NCBI GenBank assembly: GCA_963921255.3 | Contig: CAWUEW020000003.1 | Span: 1,116,001 to 1,180,000, forward strand | Direction of reading: 5' to 3' | Origin: JANSYL01 sp963921255 | GTDB lineage: Bacteria; Pseudomonadota; Alphaproteobacteria; Rhodobacterales; Rhodobacteraceae | Length of the DNA stretch: 64,000 nt | Shown here: piece by piece, positions 51,857 to 61,009 of the stretch | Layout of the letters: each line of letters starts with the position of its first letter | Position numbering within the stretch: the stretch's first letter is position 1 | The notes under the pieces: generated by a model | Told to the model about the DNA's origin: nothing | Database searches by the model: none | What the model saw: the letters and a program-made list of their open reading frames with translations, nothing else | Made by a program: the position numbers and the translations under genes

Positions 51857-52351
51857 TTATTCGAGGATCATCAGAGGCGCGCCAAATTCGACGGGCGCGC
51901 CGTCTTCGACCAGGATCCGCTTGACCGTACCGGCGCGCGGGGCCGGGATCTGGTTCATGGTTTTCATTGCTTCCACGATGAGCAGCGTTTGTCCCTCGCT
52001 GACCTTGTCGCCAACGGATACGAACGAGGGCGCGCCCGGCTCGGGCTGCAGATAAACGGTGCCCACCATGGGCGACGTGACCGCACCGGGCGCTTGCGCG
52101 GGATCTTCCGACACTTCGGGTGCCGCAGCCGGCGCCGCGGCCGGGGCTGCAGGGGCAACCGCCACGGGGGCGGGGGCCGCGACCGGGACCTGCACCGGGG
52201 AGACGGCAACCTGGCGTGAAACCCGCACGTTCAAGGCGTCCGCTTCACCGTATTCACGCTTCACCTGAAGCTCGGTCAGGTCGTTCTCGCGCAGCAGCTC
52301 TGCCAGTGCCTTGATGAAGGCCACGTCGCCCTTGTGGGTGCTGTTGGTCAT
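51857..52351 (-). CDS. accB: Biotin carboxyl carrier protein
   Basis: The 164-residue carrier has a helical N-terminus, an Ala/Pro/Val swinging linker (about 50-85) and a C-terminal biotinyl domain with EAMKTMN, the modified Lys. ATG 52351 gives the usual MTNS start. First gene of the accB-accC operon. Confidence 0.95.
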   Translation of the reverse strand: MTNSTHKGDVAFIKALAELLRENDLTELQVKREYGEADALNVRVSRQVAVSPVQVPVAAPAPVAVAPAAPAAAPAAAPEVSEDPAQAPGAVTSPMVGTVYLQPEPGAPSFVSVGDKVSEGQTLLIVEAMKTMNQIPAPRAGTVKRILVEDGAPVEFGAPLMILE

Positions 52352-52744
52352 TCTACCCCTCGTGTGTCATGCGGCGCCTTATCGAGGCGCGTCTGAAATG
52401 CTCATTTTCATGACTTCCTACACCAGCCTGACGCCGGGGAAAAGCAGCGCATCGTGGGGTTTGGGGCCAATCTCGACGGGCACTGCGCCTTTCGGGGCGA
52501 TTCCGATCGGCACGATGGCCGGGTCCTTGGCCACGCGGTGTGCCGGTGTTTTGGCACATGACGCGCGAAAAGCCCGCGCAAAGGCGGCATGGACCCGCCT
52601 GCAGGCGGACGGCACGGGGGTGACGGCACGCCTGTCGTTGACTGCCCGCGCCGCTCTGATAGCGTTCAATGTGACGTGTCCACCGACACCAATACCCCCG
52701 ATACAGCTGGTCCTATGCGAATCGGGAAACAGAGGGAGTTTCCA
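52352..52744. other. 393-base gap between accB and the aminotransferase, no supportable gene
   Basis: Open frames on both strands lack a good start and a recognisable product. A minus-strand frame (52418-52669) ends KPHDALLFPGVRLV and could be a decayed gene tail. The accB promoter and the aminotransferase promoter must lie here. Confidence 0.4.
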
Positions 52745-54076
52745 ATGGCTTTAGATCGTCCCAATCCCGTGCCGAATGATCTGTCGGCCTTCTGGATGCC
52801 GTTCACGGCAAACCGTCAGTTCAAGCAAGAGCCACGCATGTTGGTCTCGGCCGACCGGATGCACTACACGACGGCGGATGGCCGCAAGGTGCTGGACGGC
52901 GCCGCGGGTCTGTGGTGCTGCAATGCGGGTCACAACCGGCCCAAGATCGTTGAGGCGATCCAGAAACAAGCCGCCGAACTGGACTATGCGCCTGCCTTTC
53001 AGATGGGTCATCCAAAAGCCTTTGAGCTGGCCAATCGGCTGCGGGACATGGCGCCGGACCCGTTCGAGCATGTGTTCTTCACAAACTCGGGGTCGGAGTC
53101 GGTCGAAACCGCGCTCAAGATCGCGATCGCCTACCAACGCGCGATTGGGCAAGGCAGCCGCACGCGTCTGATCGGCCGTGAACGCGGCTATCACGGTGTG
53201 AATTTCGGCGGCATCTCGGTGGGCGGGATCGTCAACAACCGCAAGGTTTTTGGCGCCCTCCTGAACGGGGTGGATCACATCCCGCACACCCATCTGCCCG
53301 AGCAGAACGCCTTCTCGAAAGGTCAGCCGGACCATGGCGCAAACCTCGCGGATGAGCTGGAGCGGGTTGTCGCGCTGCACGGGGCCGAAACGATCGCGGC
53401 CTGCATCGTCGAGCCTGTGGCCGGGTCCACTGGCGTTCTGATCCCGCCCAAAGGGTATCTGCAGCGCCTGCGCGATATCTGCACCATGCACGGTATCCTG
53501 TTGATTTTTGACGAGGTCATCACCGGTTTTGGTCGCCTGGGCGCCCCGTTCGCGGCGGATTTCTTTGGCGTCATGCCGGACATGATCACCTGCGCCAAGG
53601 GTCTGACCAATGGGGCCGTGCCGATGGGGGCGGTTCTGGCGACGGCGGACATCCATGATGCCTTCATGACCGGACCCGAGAACCTCATCGAATTGTTCCA
53701 CGGCTACACCTATTCGGGCAGCCCGCTGGCCTCGGCCGCCGGGATCGCGACGCTGGAAGTGTATCGGGAGGAGGGGCTGTTCGAACGCGCCGCCGAGATC
53801 GCGCCCTACTGGGAGGAGGCGCTGCACAGCCTGCGGGATGCGCGCCATGTGATCGACGTGCGCAACCTCGGCCTGATCGGCGGGATCGAGCTTGAGCCGA
53901 TTGCCGGTGCACCGACCAAACGGGCCTTCTCGGCGTTCCTCGCGGCGTACGAAAAAAACCTCATGATCCGGACGACCGGCGACATTATCGCGATGTCGCC
54001 ACCGCTGATCATCGAGAAATCCCATATCGACGAGGCGGTTGGCACGTTGCGGGATGTGTTGAACGCCCTCGACTAG
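52745..54076 (+). CDS. Omega-amino acid:pyruvate aminotransferase (class III)
   Basis: The 443-residue fold-type I PLP enzyme has FWMPFTANRQFKQEPRML and GAAGLWCCNAGHNRPKIVEAI at the N-terminus, as in beta-alanine:pyruvate aminotransferase, LLIFDEVITGFGRLG, and TCAKGLTNGAVPMGAV with the PLP Lys. It probably transfers amino groups from beta-alanine or similar omega-amino acids to pyruvate. GAGGGAG precedes ATG 52745. Confidence 0.88.
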   Translation: MALDRPNPVPNDLSAFWMPFTANRQFKQEPRMLVSADRMHYTTADGRKVLDGAAGLWCCNAGHNRPKIVEAIQKQAAELDYAPAFQMGHPKAFELANRLRDMAPDPFEHVFFTNSGSESVETALKIAIAYQRAIGQGSRTRLIGRERGYHGVNFGGISVGGIVNNRKVFGALLNGVDHIPHTHLPEQNAFSKGQPDHGANLADELERVVALHGAETIAACIVEPVAGSTGVLIPPKGYLQRLRDICTMHGILLIFDEVITGFGRLGAPFAADFFGVMPDMITCAKGLTNGAVPMGAVLATADIHDAFMTGPENLIELFHGYTYSGSPLASAAGIATLEVYREEGLFERAAEIAPYWEEALHSLRDARHVIDVRNLGLIGGIELEPIAGAPTKRAFSAFLAAYEKNLMIRTTGDIIAMSPPLIIEKSHIDEAVGTLRDVLNALD

Positions 54077-54085
54077 GACGCGGGT

Positions 54086-54490
54086 ATGACGGGACCGGAG
54101 GTTGTCCGCGACGGCGCCGCGATGGTGCGCAACATGCGCCCGGAACGTGTGCCTGGCGCGTGGCGCTTTCGGTCTGTCTTGCCGACGGAGGTTGCCAGCC
54201 TCCTGCCCACGGCCCGTGCCCTGTTTCAGGAGGCGGAAGGCCCGTCGCTTTTGCTGCCCACCGATGCCCAGGACCCCGAGGCCATGGCGCAAATCACGCT
54301 GCAGGTCTATTCCGCGTTGGATGGCGTGGGGCTGACCGCCGCCGTTTCGGCGGCCCTTGCGGCGCAGGGGATTCCCGCCAACGTGATCGCGGCCACGCAT
54401 CATGACCACGTCTTCGTGCCGCTGGCGCAGGCTGACGCGGCTCTGGCGGCGCTGGAGGCCTTGGCCGCCGCCGCCCGGAGCGAGGCTTAA
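54086..54490 (+). CDS. ACT-domain protein
   Basis: The 134-residue protein has an N-terminal strand-rich part and a C-terminal ACT fold (ITLQVYSALDGVGLTAAVSAALAAQGIPANVIAATHHDHVFVPL), the DUF2241-type double-ACT arrangement. Such proteins bind small ligands; no partner enzyme is fused. It follows the aminotransferase after nine bases and may be co-transcribed. Confidence 0.75.
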   Translation: MTGPEVVRDGAAMVRNMRPERVPGAWRFRSVLPTEVASLLPTARALFQEAEGPSLLLPTDAQDPEAMAQITLQVYSALDGVGLTAAVSAALAAQGIPANVIAATHHDHVFVPLAQADAALAALEALAAAARSEA

Positions 54491-54595
54491 CTACATCACA
54501 TTCTCCGACCCGCACGGCCACGCCCGCCCGAGGGGGCGACAGGTGCGCGAAATATGCTATCCCACGCCAGAACAGGATTCGCGAAGAGGGTTGAA

Positions 54596-54850
54596 ATGAA
54601 GCGGAGTTTTGTCGCTTTGGGCGCGGCGCTTGTGCTGGCCGCCTGTGGAGCACCAGAGACGCCCGAGGGCCAAACCATCGAGTTGAGCGCCGAGGTTCTG
54701 GCGGTGGCGGCGCCGGGGCAAAACATCAACACCGCACGGGTTGAATCCGATGGGTGCTACTGGGTGCTGCACCGTGGTCCGGTGGAAACCACCTACATCC
54801 CGCTTCTGACGGGCGAAGGGCGGATGATCTGCACACGACCGCAGTCCTAG
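54596..54850 (+). CDS. Small predicted lipoprotein
   Basis: The 84-residue protein starts MKRSFVALGAALVLAACGAP, a signal peptide with lipobox LAAC and Cys17 as the likely lipidated residue. The mature part (about 68 residues) has two Cys (GCYWVL and MICTRP) that could form a disulfide. GAGGG precedes ATG 54596. Function unknown. Confidence 0.8.
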   Translation: MKRSFVALGAALVLAACGAPETPEGQTIELSAEVLAVAAPGQNINTARVESDGCYWVLHRGPVETTYIPLLTGEGRMICTRPQS

Positions 54851-54893
54851 GCGTCGCTGCGCGCCTTCACAGTCTCAAAAGGGGGAGGGCGCG

Positions 54894-55592
54894 ATGCCTG
54901 TTGCACTGATTTTCGGGGGCGGGTCCGGCATGGGGGCCGACGCGGCGCGCCGCTTGGCTTCAGACGGCTTTGATGTGGCGGTGATGTCATCCTCGGGCAA
55001 GGGCGAGGCTTTGGGCCAGTCCTTGGGCGGCCTGGGGTTTACCGGGTCGAACCAATCCAATGACGACATCCAGGCCCTTGTGGACGCCGCCATGGACCGC
55101 TTTGGGCGGGTGGATGCACTGGTCAATTCGGCGGGACACGGGCCGCGCGACGATATCCTGTCCCTGACAGACGAACAGTGGCACGCGGGCATCGACGTCT
55201 ACATGATGCCGACGGTTCGCGCGACGCGGATCGTGGCCCCCCTGATGGTCCGTCAGGGCGGCGGGGCGATCGTCAACATCTCGACCTTTGCCGCCTTCGA
55301 ACCCGATCCGGTTTTCCCGACCTCCGGGGTCGCGCGGGCCGGGCTTGCGGCCTACACCAAGCTGTTTGCCGATCGGTATGCCGCCGACAACGTGCGGATG
55401 AACAACGTGCTTCCGGGCTTCATCGACAGCTTGCCTGAAAAGGAAGAGTTCCGCGCGCGTATCCCGATGGGCCGCTATGGCAGCAGCTCGGACGAGGTTG
55501 CCGCGACCGTCGCATTCCTGTGCGGGGCTGGCGGCGCCTATATCACGGGGCAGAATATCCGCGTGGATGGCGGCATCACCCGGCACGTGTAA
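54894..55592 (+). CDS. Short-chain dehydrogenase/reductase homologue with altered active site
   Basis: The 232-residue Rossmann protein has ALIFGGGSGMGADAARRLA and NSAGHGPRDD, and ends IRVDGGITRHV. The usual Ser remains in VNISTFA, but the Tyr-x3-Lys pair is Ser-Gly-Val-Ala-Arg (in FPTSGVARAGL), so classical catalysis is unlikely. I recall a small SDR subgroup with this same variation. GGGGGAGG precedes ATG 54894. Convergent with the 462-residue gene. Confidence 0.85.
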   Translation: MPVALIFGGGSGMGADAARRLASDGFDVAVMSSSGKGEALGQSLGGLGFTGSNQSNDDIQALVDAAMDRFGRVDALVNSAGHGPRDDILSLTDEQWHAGIDVYMMPTVRATRIVAPLMVRQGGGAIVNISTFAAFEPDPVFPTSGVARAGLAAYTKLFADRYAADNVRMNNVLPGFIDSLPEKEEFRARIPMGRYGSSSDEVAATVAFLCGAGGAYITGQNIRVDGGITRHV

Positions 55593-55597
55593 ATCGC

Positions 55598-56986
55598 TTA
55601 ATCAAGCGCGCCGGACACGCCGTCATTGTAGTCGTCGAGGTCACATCCGACCTGGGCCAACTCCAGCCGAAGGTCCACGATATTGTCGAAGATGTTCGGA
55701 TAGCTTTGGCCTTCATAGGGCCCACGGAAGAGCGTGTTCCGCCCGTTTTGCTGCGCATCTTCAAGGTGTTGGGCAAAAAGCTCCCGCGGGTTTCCGGAAC
55801 TCACACGGTTCCCGTAGCGCGCACCGTTGGCAAACCGGCGGAGGTCCGTGATTTCGCCCGGTCTGTCGCCGTCCAGCTGGAAAATATAGCCCCGCGCGCG
55901 GTCGTGAAAAATGCGTGTGATGCCGGAGATCCGGCCGGGTTCGTCATAATCATGGCAGGAGGTCTCCACATGAAGCATGGGTATGACGTCAACGACACTG
56001 CAGGACACACCGGGTGACCCGACAATGTTCTGCGAGACGACGTCGCAGGATTGTCCCACTCGATGGTCGGGGAAATTCGATCTGTGGGTGTCTCGCCAGA
56101 TTTGCACGAAATAGTAGGTGACCGCGTCCGCACCGTCGCGCCCAATCGCCGCGCCGGACGTGCTGGATGGGATCGAACGGCCTTCAGCGGGTTGGACGGA
56201 GGGCCGGACGACAGGGTCTTGGATCGAGGTTGAGCTGGCGGGCACACCGCCGGATAGGGTCGGCGCCAGGGCTTGCGCGAGACGCCCTTGGGGGCGAGGT
56301 GACACCGCTTCTGAAACAAGGGCTGCGACGCCAATTCCGGCCGTTGCAGCGATGATCATTGCGACATGCGTCATTCGGGCCCGCGCGATGCGGTCCCCCA
56401 GGTCTGGAAAGGCCAACCCGAGCAACAGCGGCAGAAGGAAGGTCATCGTCAGATGGGTGCCGTATGCGATCAGGCCGAGCGCCCCGGCCACAGTGGCGGC
56501 CTCACCGATATCAAGTCGACTGACGTCGGAAAGAATGGAGAGGGTGACGATCGTGCCGGCGAGATAGGCCCAGACCGCGGCGGGCACTTTAAAGCGGGTG
56601 GCCGCGCCTGTGGCGCTCCCGGACCCTGGGGATTGCTGTCCGGCGCCCGGCGGTCTTTCGGTGATCTGTCCGATCTGCGCGCCCGGCGGGACCTGCGCGC
56701 CCTTGGCAATCCCATCCATCAGATGAACAAACCCACCGTTCGATGCCGCAACTTTCTGATGCCGGCCGCTTGCGTCCTGCAGCACAAGAACGGCCTCGCC
56801 CGAGGCCACGGGCTCCCCGGTCGTGATCAAGACATCGATGACGGTTGCAGGGCCTTGAATGTCGAGAGGAATGTGGATCGCTGTCACTGGTTGCACGTCG
56901 TTGTCAGGTAGATCGGATTCGACTGTCGCGACGAAACTCTTTGGATTCAAGTGGAAAGCCGTGCAGCTTGGCGTTCCAGCACGCAT
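55598..56986 (-). CDS. Unrecognised membrane protein with a lipoyl-like N-terminal domain
   Basis: The 462-residue product has a biotinyl/lipoyl-like fold at about 45-110 (GPATVIDVLITTGEPVASGE, then QVPPGAQIGQITE), but the position of the modified Lys reads ASGRH, so no lipoylation is expected. It resembles the half-lipoyl domains of secretion adaptors. A linker (111-133), three predicted helices (about 136-156, 163-192, 206-226) and a 235-residue C-terminal part with several Cys follow. I know no such architecture. ATG 56986 is seven bases after the stop of the 136-residue gene; no strong ribosome site, suggesting coupling. Confidence 0.65.
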   Translation of the reverse strand: MRAGTPSCTAFHLNPKSFVATVESDLPDNDVQPVTAIHIPLDIQGPATVIDVLITTGEPVASGEAVLVLQDASGRHQKVAASNGGFVHLMDGIAKGAQVPPGAQIGQITERPPGAGQQSPGSGSATGAATRFKVPAAVWAYLAGTIVTLSILSDVSRLDIGEAATVAGALGLIAYGTHLTMTFLLPLLLGLAFPDLGDRIARARMTHVAMIIAATAGIGVAALVSEAVSPRPQGRLAQALAPTLSGGVPASSTSIQDPVVRPSVQPAEGRSIPSSTSGAAIGRDGADAVTYYFVQIWRDTHRSNFPDHRVGQSCDVVSQNIVGSPGVSCSVVDVIPMLHVETSCHDYDEPGRISGITRIFHDRARGYIFQLDGDRPGEITDLRRFANGARYGNRVSSGNPRELFAQHLEDAQQNGRNTLFRGPYEGQSYPNIFDNIVDLRLELAQVGCDLDDYNDGVSGALD

Positions 56987-56993
56987 TCAGCCG

Positions 56994-57404
56994 CTAGAAC
57001 TTGAGATCCAGCACGGGCGGTCCTGCAAACAATTCGGCCTGACGCTCTGCCAGCGTGCCCGGACCTTTGATCGGGCTTTGGTCGGCTGCATCTGCGTCGC
57101 CAACGACGGCCACATGCAAAGGGGGAATGCCCAGGCCCTTGATGTTCGGCGGGTCCGAGGGCGGCACCCAGGGTTCGATACGGGTTGTCGGGATGCCGCC
57201 ACTCGATTTGCGGTCATGCAAAGGGCTGGCGTCCCCCGGTTTCCCGGCGGGGAAGTTGATTTCTTGAAGGGCAAGGGCGGCAATGTGGGGATGCGCGTCA
57301 TGGGTCGTACTCGGGGTTTTGGGCGCGTGCCTTCGCGTCTGAACACTCCCAAAAAGTAAACCCCCGATCCAGTAGATGCCTAAAATTGCAACGAAAAAGG
57401 CCAC
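56994..57404 (-). CDS. Unrecognised single-span protein
   Basis: If translated from GTG 57404 the product has 136 residues: an N-terminal helix (VAFFVAILGIYWIGGLLFGS) and a hydrophilic periplasmic part rich in Pro, Ala and His, ending LAERQAELFAGPPVLDLKF. The start lies inside the acs terminator stem, with only AGGGG directly before it, so the start is uncertain. Its stop is seven bases from the start of the 462-residue gene, suggesting the pair works together. Confidence 0.45.
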   Translation of the reverse strand: MAFFVAILGIYWIGGLLFGSVQTRRHAPKTPSTTHDAHPHIAALALQEINFPAGKPGDASPLHDRKSSGGIPTTRIEPWVPPSDPPNIKGLGIPPLHVAVVGDADAADQSPIKGPGTLAERQAELFAGPPVLDLKF

Positions 57405-57422
57405 CCCCTGTTGGGAGTGGCC
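57394..57422 (-). terminator. Rho-independent terminator of acs
   Basis: On the minus strand GGCCACTCCC, loop AACA, GGGGGTGGCC (one mismatch) and TTTTTCG follow 30 bases after the acs stop. Confidence 0.9.
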
Positions 57423-57451
57423 AAGGAAGTCTTTCGCTGCGAGGCGGGCGT

Positions 57452-59401
57452 TTAGGCCCGGTTCATCCTGTTTTCGATGAGGTCGTCCACCACCGCAGGT
57501 TCCGCGAGGGTCGAGGTGTCGCCCAGGCTGCCGTAGTCGTTTTCGGCGATCTTGCGCAGGATGCGGCGCATGATCTTGCCCGAGCGCGTTTTGGGCAGAC
57601 CCGGCGCCCACTGGATCAGATCGGGTTTCGCGATCGGCCCGATTTCAGTCCGGACCCACACCTCCAACTCCTTGCGCAGCTCGTCGGTGGGCTCGATGCC
57701 ATTCATGAGCGTCACGTAGGCGTAGATGCCCTGACCCTTAATTTGGTGGGGGTAGCCGACGACGGCCGCCTCTGCGACTTTCGCGTGGGCGACGAGGGCG
57801 CTTTCGACCTCGGCCGTGCCCATCCGGTGGCCAGAGACGTTGATCACGTCATCAACCCGCCCGGTGATCCAATAATAGCCATCGGCATCCCGGCGACAGC
57901 CATCGCCTGTGAAGTAGTAATTCTTGTAGTCGCTGAAATAGGTCTTCTCGAACCGCTCGTGGTCCCCCCACACCGTGCGCATTTGTGCGGGCCAGCTGTC
58001 CTTCAGGCACAGCACGCCCTCGGCCTCGACCGTGTCGATCTCGTCCCCCGAGTGGCTGTCGAGCACGACGGGCTGAACCCCAAAGAATGGCTTGGTGGCC
58101 GACCCGGGTTTGGTGGGGATCGCGCCGGGCAGGGGGGTTAGCAAGTGACCGCCGGTTTCGGTCTGCCACCAGGTATCAACGATTGGGCAGGTGCCTTTGC
58201 CCACCACGTCGTTGTACCAGTTCCACGCCTCGGGGTTGATCGGTTCACCCACGGTGCCCAGAAGCTTCAGGTCGCTCAGATCGTGGCGTTCCACAAATTC
58301 ATTGCCCTGGCCCATCAAGGCCCGGATTGCCGTGGGCGCGGTGTAGAACTGGTTGACCTTATGCTTCTCGCACACGGCCCAAAAGCGGCCCGCATCCGGG
58401 TAGGTCGGCACGCCTTCGAACATCAACGTCGTCGCGCCGTTGGCCAGCGGGCCATAGACGATGTAGCTGTGGCCGGTCACCCAACCCACGTCCGCGGTGC
58501 ACCAGAAGATGTCCCCGTCATGGTAGTCGAACGTGTACTGGTGGGTCATCGAGGCATAGACGATGTAACCGCCCGATGTGTGGACCACGCCCTTGGGTTG
58601 GCCGGTTGAGCCGGAGGTGTAGAGGATGAACAGCGGGTCCTCCGCGCGCATTTCGGCCACGGGACAGTAATCGTCGGCCTCCATCCGCAACTCGTTGTAA
58701 TCATAGTCACGTCCATCGACCCACGTGGTCTGTCCGCCGGTGCGTTTGACGACCAGCACCTTCACCTCGTGCAGAACGTTCAGCAGGGCGGCATCACAGT
58801 TTGACTTCAACGGCGTCTCGCGTCCGCCGCGCGGGGCGTAATCCGCGGTGATCACCACCTTCGCGTCGCAGCCGTTGATCCGCGCACCCAATGCATCCGC
58901 CGAGAACCCGGCGAAGACGATTGAATGGATGGCCCCGATCCGGGCGCAGGCCAGCATTGCGTAGGCCGCTTCGGGAACCATCGGAAGGTAGAGGATGACC
59001 CGGTCGCCTTTGCGCACGCCCATGTCTTCGAGGATATTGGCCATCCGGCACACCTCGACATGCAGTTCCTTGTAGGAAATGTGCTTTGCCGGCTCGTCCG
59101 GGTTGTCCGGCTCCCAGATGATGGCGGTCTGATCCCCGCGCGTTTCGACGTGGCGGTCGACACAGTTGGCGCAAACATTCAGAGTGCCGTCCTCGAACCA
59201 ACGAATATCAATGTTGCCGGGCGCGAAACTGGTGTTCTTGACCGTCGAATACGGCTTGATCCAGTCAATGCGCTTTCCGTGGTCGCCCCAAAAGGCTTCC
59301 GGATCGGCGACCGAGGCGGCGTACATCGCCTCGTAGGTTTCGGCATTGGCGTGGGCGTTTGCGGCGAACTCGGCACTGGGCGCGGTGATCTTGTCGCTCA
59401 T
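57452..59401 (-). CDS. acs: Acetyl-CoA synthetase
   Basis: The 649-residue AMP-forming ligase has the P-loop YTSGSTGQPKG, the hinge GRVDDVINVSGHRMGTAE and the C-terminal KTRSGKIMRR with the acetylatable Lys. It converts acetate, ATP and CoA to acetyl-CoA. ATG 59401 has GGAGG six bases upstream. It is divergent from a regulator and two-component genes, which suggests acetate-dependent control. A 6-bp hairpin (59434-59449) lies in its leader. Confidence 0.96.
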   Translation of the reverse strand: MSDKITAPSAEFAANAHANAETYEAMYAASVADPEAFWGDHGKRIDWIKPYSTVKNTSFAPGNIDIRWFEDGTLNVCANCVDRHVETRGDQTAIIWEPDNPDEPAKHISYKELHVEVCRMANILEDMGVRKGDRVILYLPMVPEAAYAMLACARIGAIHSIVFAGFSADALGARINGCDAKVVITADYAPRGGRETPLKSNCDAALLNVLHEVKVLVVKRTGGQTTWVDGRDYDYNELRMEADDYCPVAEMRAEDPLFILYTSGSTGQPKGVVHTSGGYIVYASMTHQYTFDYHDGDIFWCTADVGWVTGHSYIVYGPLANGATTLMFEGVPTYPDAGRFWAVCEKHKVNQFYTAPTAIRALMGQGNEFVERHDLSDLKLLGTVGEPINPEAWNWYNDVVGKGTCPIVDTWWQTETGGHLLTPLPGAIPTKPGSATKPFFGVQPVVLDSHSGDEIDTVEAEGVLCLKDSWPAQMRTVWGDHERFEKTYFSDYKNYYFTGDGCRRDADGYYWITGRVDDVINVSGHRMGTAEVESALVAHAKVAEAAVVGYPHQIKGQGIYAYVTLMNGIEPTDELRKELEVWVRTEIGPIAKPDLIQWAPGLPKTRSGKIMRRILRKIAENDYGSLGDTSTLAEPAVVDDLIENRMNRA

Positions 59402-59597
59402 CGAAATCCTCCCAAGGAGCGTGGTCATCGTCTGGCCCGTGTCCGGGCCCTTCCACGTGTCAGTGTTGGCGATCCAGGCGCATCGCGCAACCGTGCCCAC
59501 GGTCGCAGGCATGCCCTTACGTCATCGCCGCTAGTAAATTGAACCTAATTGTAAATCCTGTTAATTTCTTTCGAGAACGAACGGAAGGTCGACCGGA

Positions 59598-60917
59598 ATG
59601 GCCACCCAATCCCCTCCGACACGCCGCGGGCCTTTGACGGGAAATCGCATTCGCGAACGCCGATTGCTCGCCGGTCTGAAACAGGCGGAACTGGCCGACC
59701 GCGTCGGGATTTCTGCAAGCTATCTCAACCTGATCGAGCACAATCGGCGGCGGATCGGGGGCAAGCTGCTCAATGATCTCGCCCGGGCGCTGGATGTGGA
59801 ACCTGCAGCCCTCAGCGAGGGCGCGGATGCAGCCGTTCGGCTGTCGCTTGAGGCTGCCGTCCAGTCCCTCCCTGATCCGGGCGTGACGCGCGTCGGCGCT
59901 GCCCCGGAGCTGGACCAGATCGACGAATTGTCGGCGCGTTATCCCGGGTGGACCGCCTTGATCACCGCGCAGGACCGCCGGATCACGGCCCTGGAGGCCA
60001 CCATTGAAGGTCTGCGCGACCGTCTCGCGCACGATCCCGCCTTGGCGGACGCGATGCATGAAGTTTTGTCCTCGGTCGCCGCCATTCGAACCACCGCCGA
60101 CATCCTTGTGCGGGAAGCCGACATCGACCCCGCATGGCGTGGTCGCTTTCACCGCAACATGCACGAGGAAGCCGAGCGCCTGTCCGCCCGCGCAACCGGC
60201 CTTCTGGACACGTTTGAGGTTCCAGGAGGATCGGATGCGGTCATCCGCCCGGTCGAGCGTGTCGAGGCGATGTTCGATGCCGCCGGGCACCATTTCCCGG
60301 AGATCGAGGACGGGGGGCGTGCTGCCATTCCGGACGTGCTGGACCGTGCGCCCGAGTTGGTCGATGAGGATTGCCGGGCTTTGGCCGAGGATTGGCTCGG
60401 CAGTTATGCGCGGGATGCCGACGTTTTGCCGATGGGTCCGTTCCTGGCCGAGGCACAGGATGCAGGGTTTGATCCGGCGCGGATCTCGGCCCACAGCAGT
60501 GAAGATTTTGCGCGGGTCTTGCGCCGCATGGCCACGTTGCCCGCCAGCCTCGACCGGCCGAACTTTGGGTTGGCCATCGTCGATGCAACGGGCGCGGTCC
60601 TGTTCCGGCGGCGAAACGCGGGCTTCAGCTTGCCGCGATACGGGGCCGGATGCCCGCGATGGCCCGTCTATCGCGCGCTGTCGCGCGTTGGGCAACCCGA
60701 CGAGGTCGAGGTCATCCTGTCGGGCCACGCCCGTTTCAAGACATGGTCCATTGCGCATCCGGTGGCGCAGCTTGGCTTTGGGGCCGCGCCGCTGGTGCAG
60801 GCAACGATGCTGATTCGGAACCTCGCCCCGGACGCTCCTGACGGGGCCGCCGCGCCGTTGGAGGTGGGGCCGGATTGCCCCACATGCCGCACCAGCCCGC
60901 ATATCCCGCGACAGTAG
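59598..60917 (+). CDS. XRE-family regulator with a histidine-kinase-like central region
   Basis: The 439-residue protein has an XRE helix-turn-helix (about 16-66; NRIRERRLLAGLKQAELADRVGIS), a coiled stretch (130-150), then DAMHEVLSSVAAIRTTADIL with His154, which resembles the dimerisation/phosphoacceptor helix of histidine kinases, and HRNMHEEAERLSARATGLLD as the second helix. The rest (250-420) resembles the DUF2083 C-domain of ScfR/RamB short-chain acyl regulators, with CPTC near the end. No kinase ATP site. Divergent from acs, so likely its regulator. Confidence 0.8.
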   Translation: MATQSPPTRRGPLTGNRIRERRLLAGLKQAELADRVGISASYLNLIEHNRRRIGGKLLNDLARALDVEPAALSEGADAAVRLSLEAAVQSLPDPGVTRVGAAPELDQIDELSARYPGWTALITAQDRRITALEATIEGLRDRLAHDPALADAMHEVLSSVAAIRTTADILVREADIDPAWRGRFHRNMHEEAERLSARATGLLDTFEVPGGSDAVIRPVERVEAMFDAAGHHFPEIEDGGRAAIPDVLDRAPELVDEDCRALAEDWLGSYARDADVLPMGPFLAEAQDAGFDPARISAHSSEDFARVLRRMATLPASLDRPNFGLAIVDATGAVLFRRRNAGFSLPRYGAGCPRWPVYRALSRVGQPDEVEVILSGHARFKTWSIAHPVAQLGFGAAPLVQATMLIRNLAPDAPDGAAAPLEVGPDCPTCRTSPHIPRQ

Positions 60918-61009
60918 CGGCACGACGCACATCCGGGACGACCTTTCCATTGCTTAATGCTTGGGCATTCTGCAAACTGACCGGACCGCACCACGGGGAG
61001 GGACGTGCC

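Noticed and set aside
52311..52754. 147-codon plus-strand frame with a signal-like start
   Set aside because: It overlaps accB and the aminotransferase start, has no ribosome site, and its hydrophobic start is antisense to the accB N-terminus.
59517..60950. 477-codon minus-strand open frame
   Set aside because: Complement of the XRE regulator; lacks any known motif.
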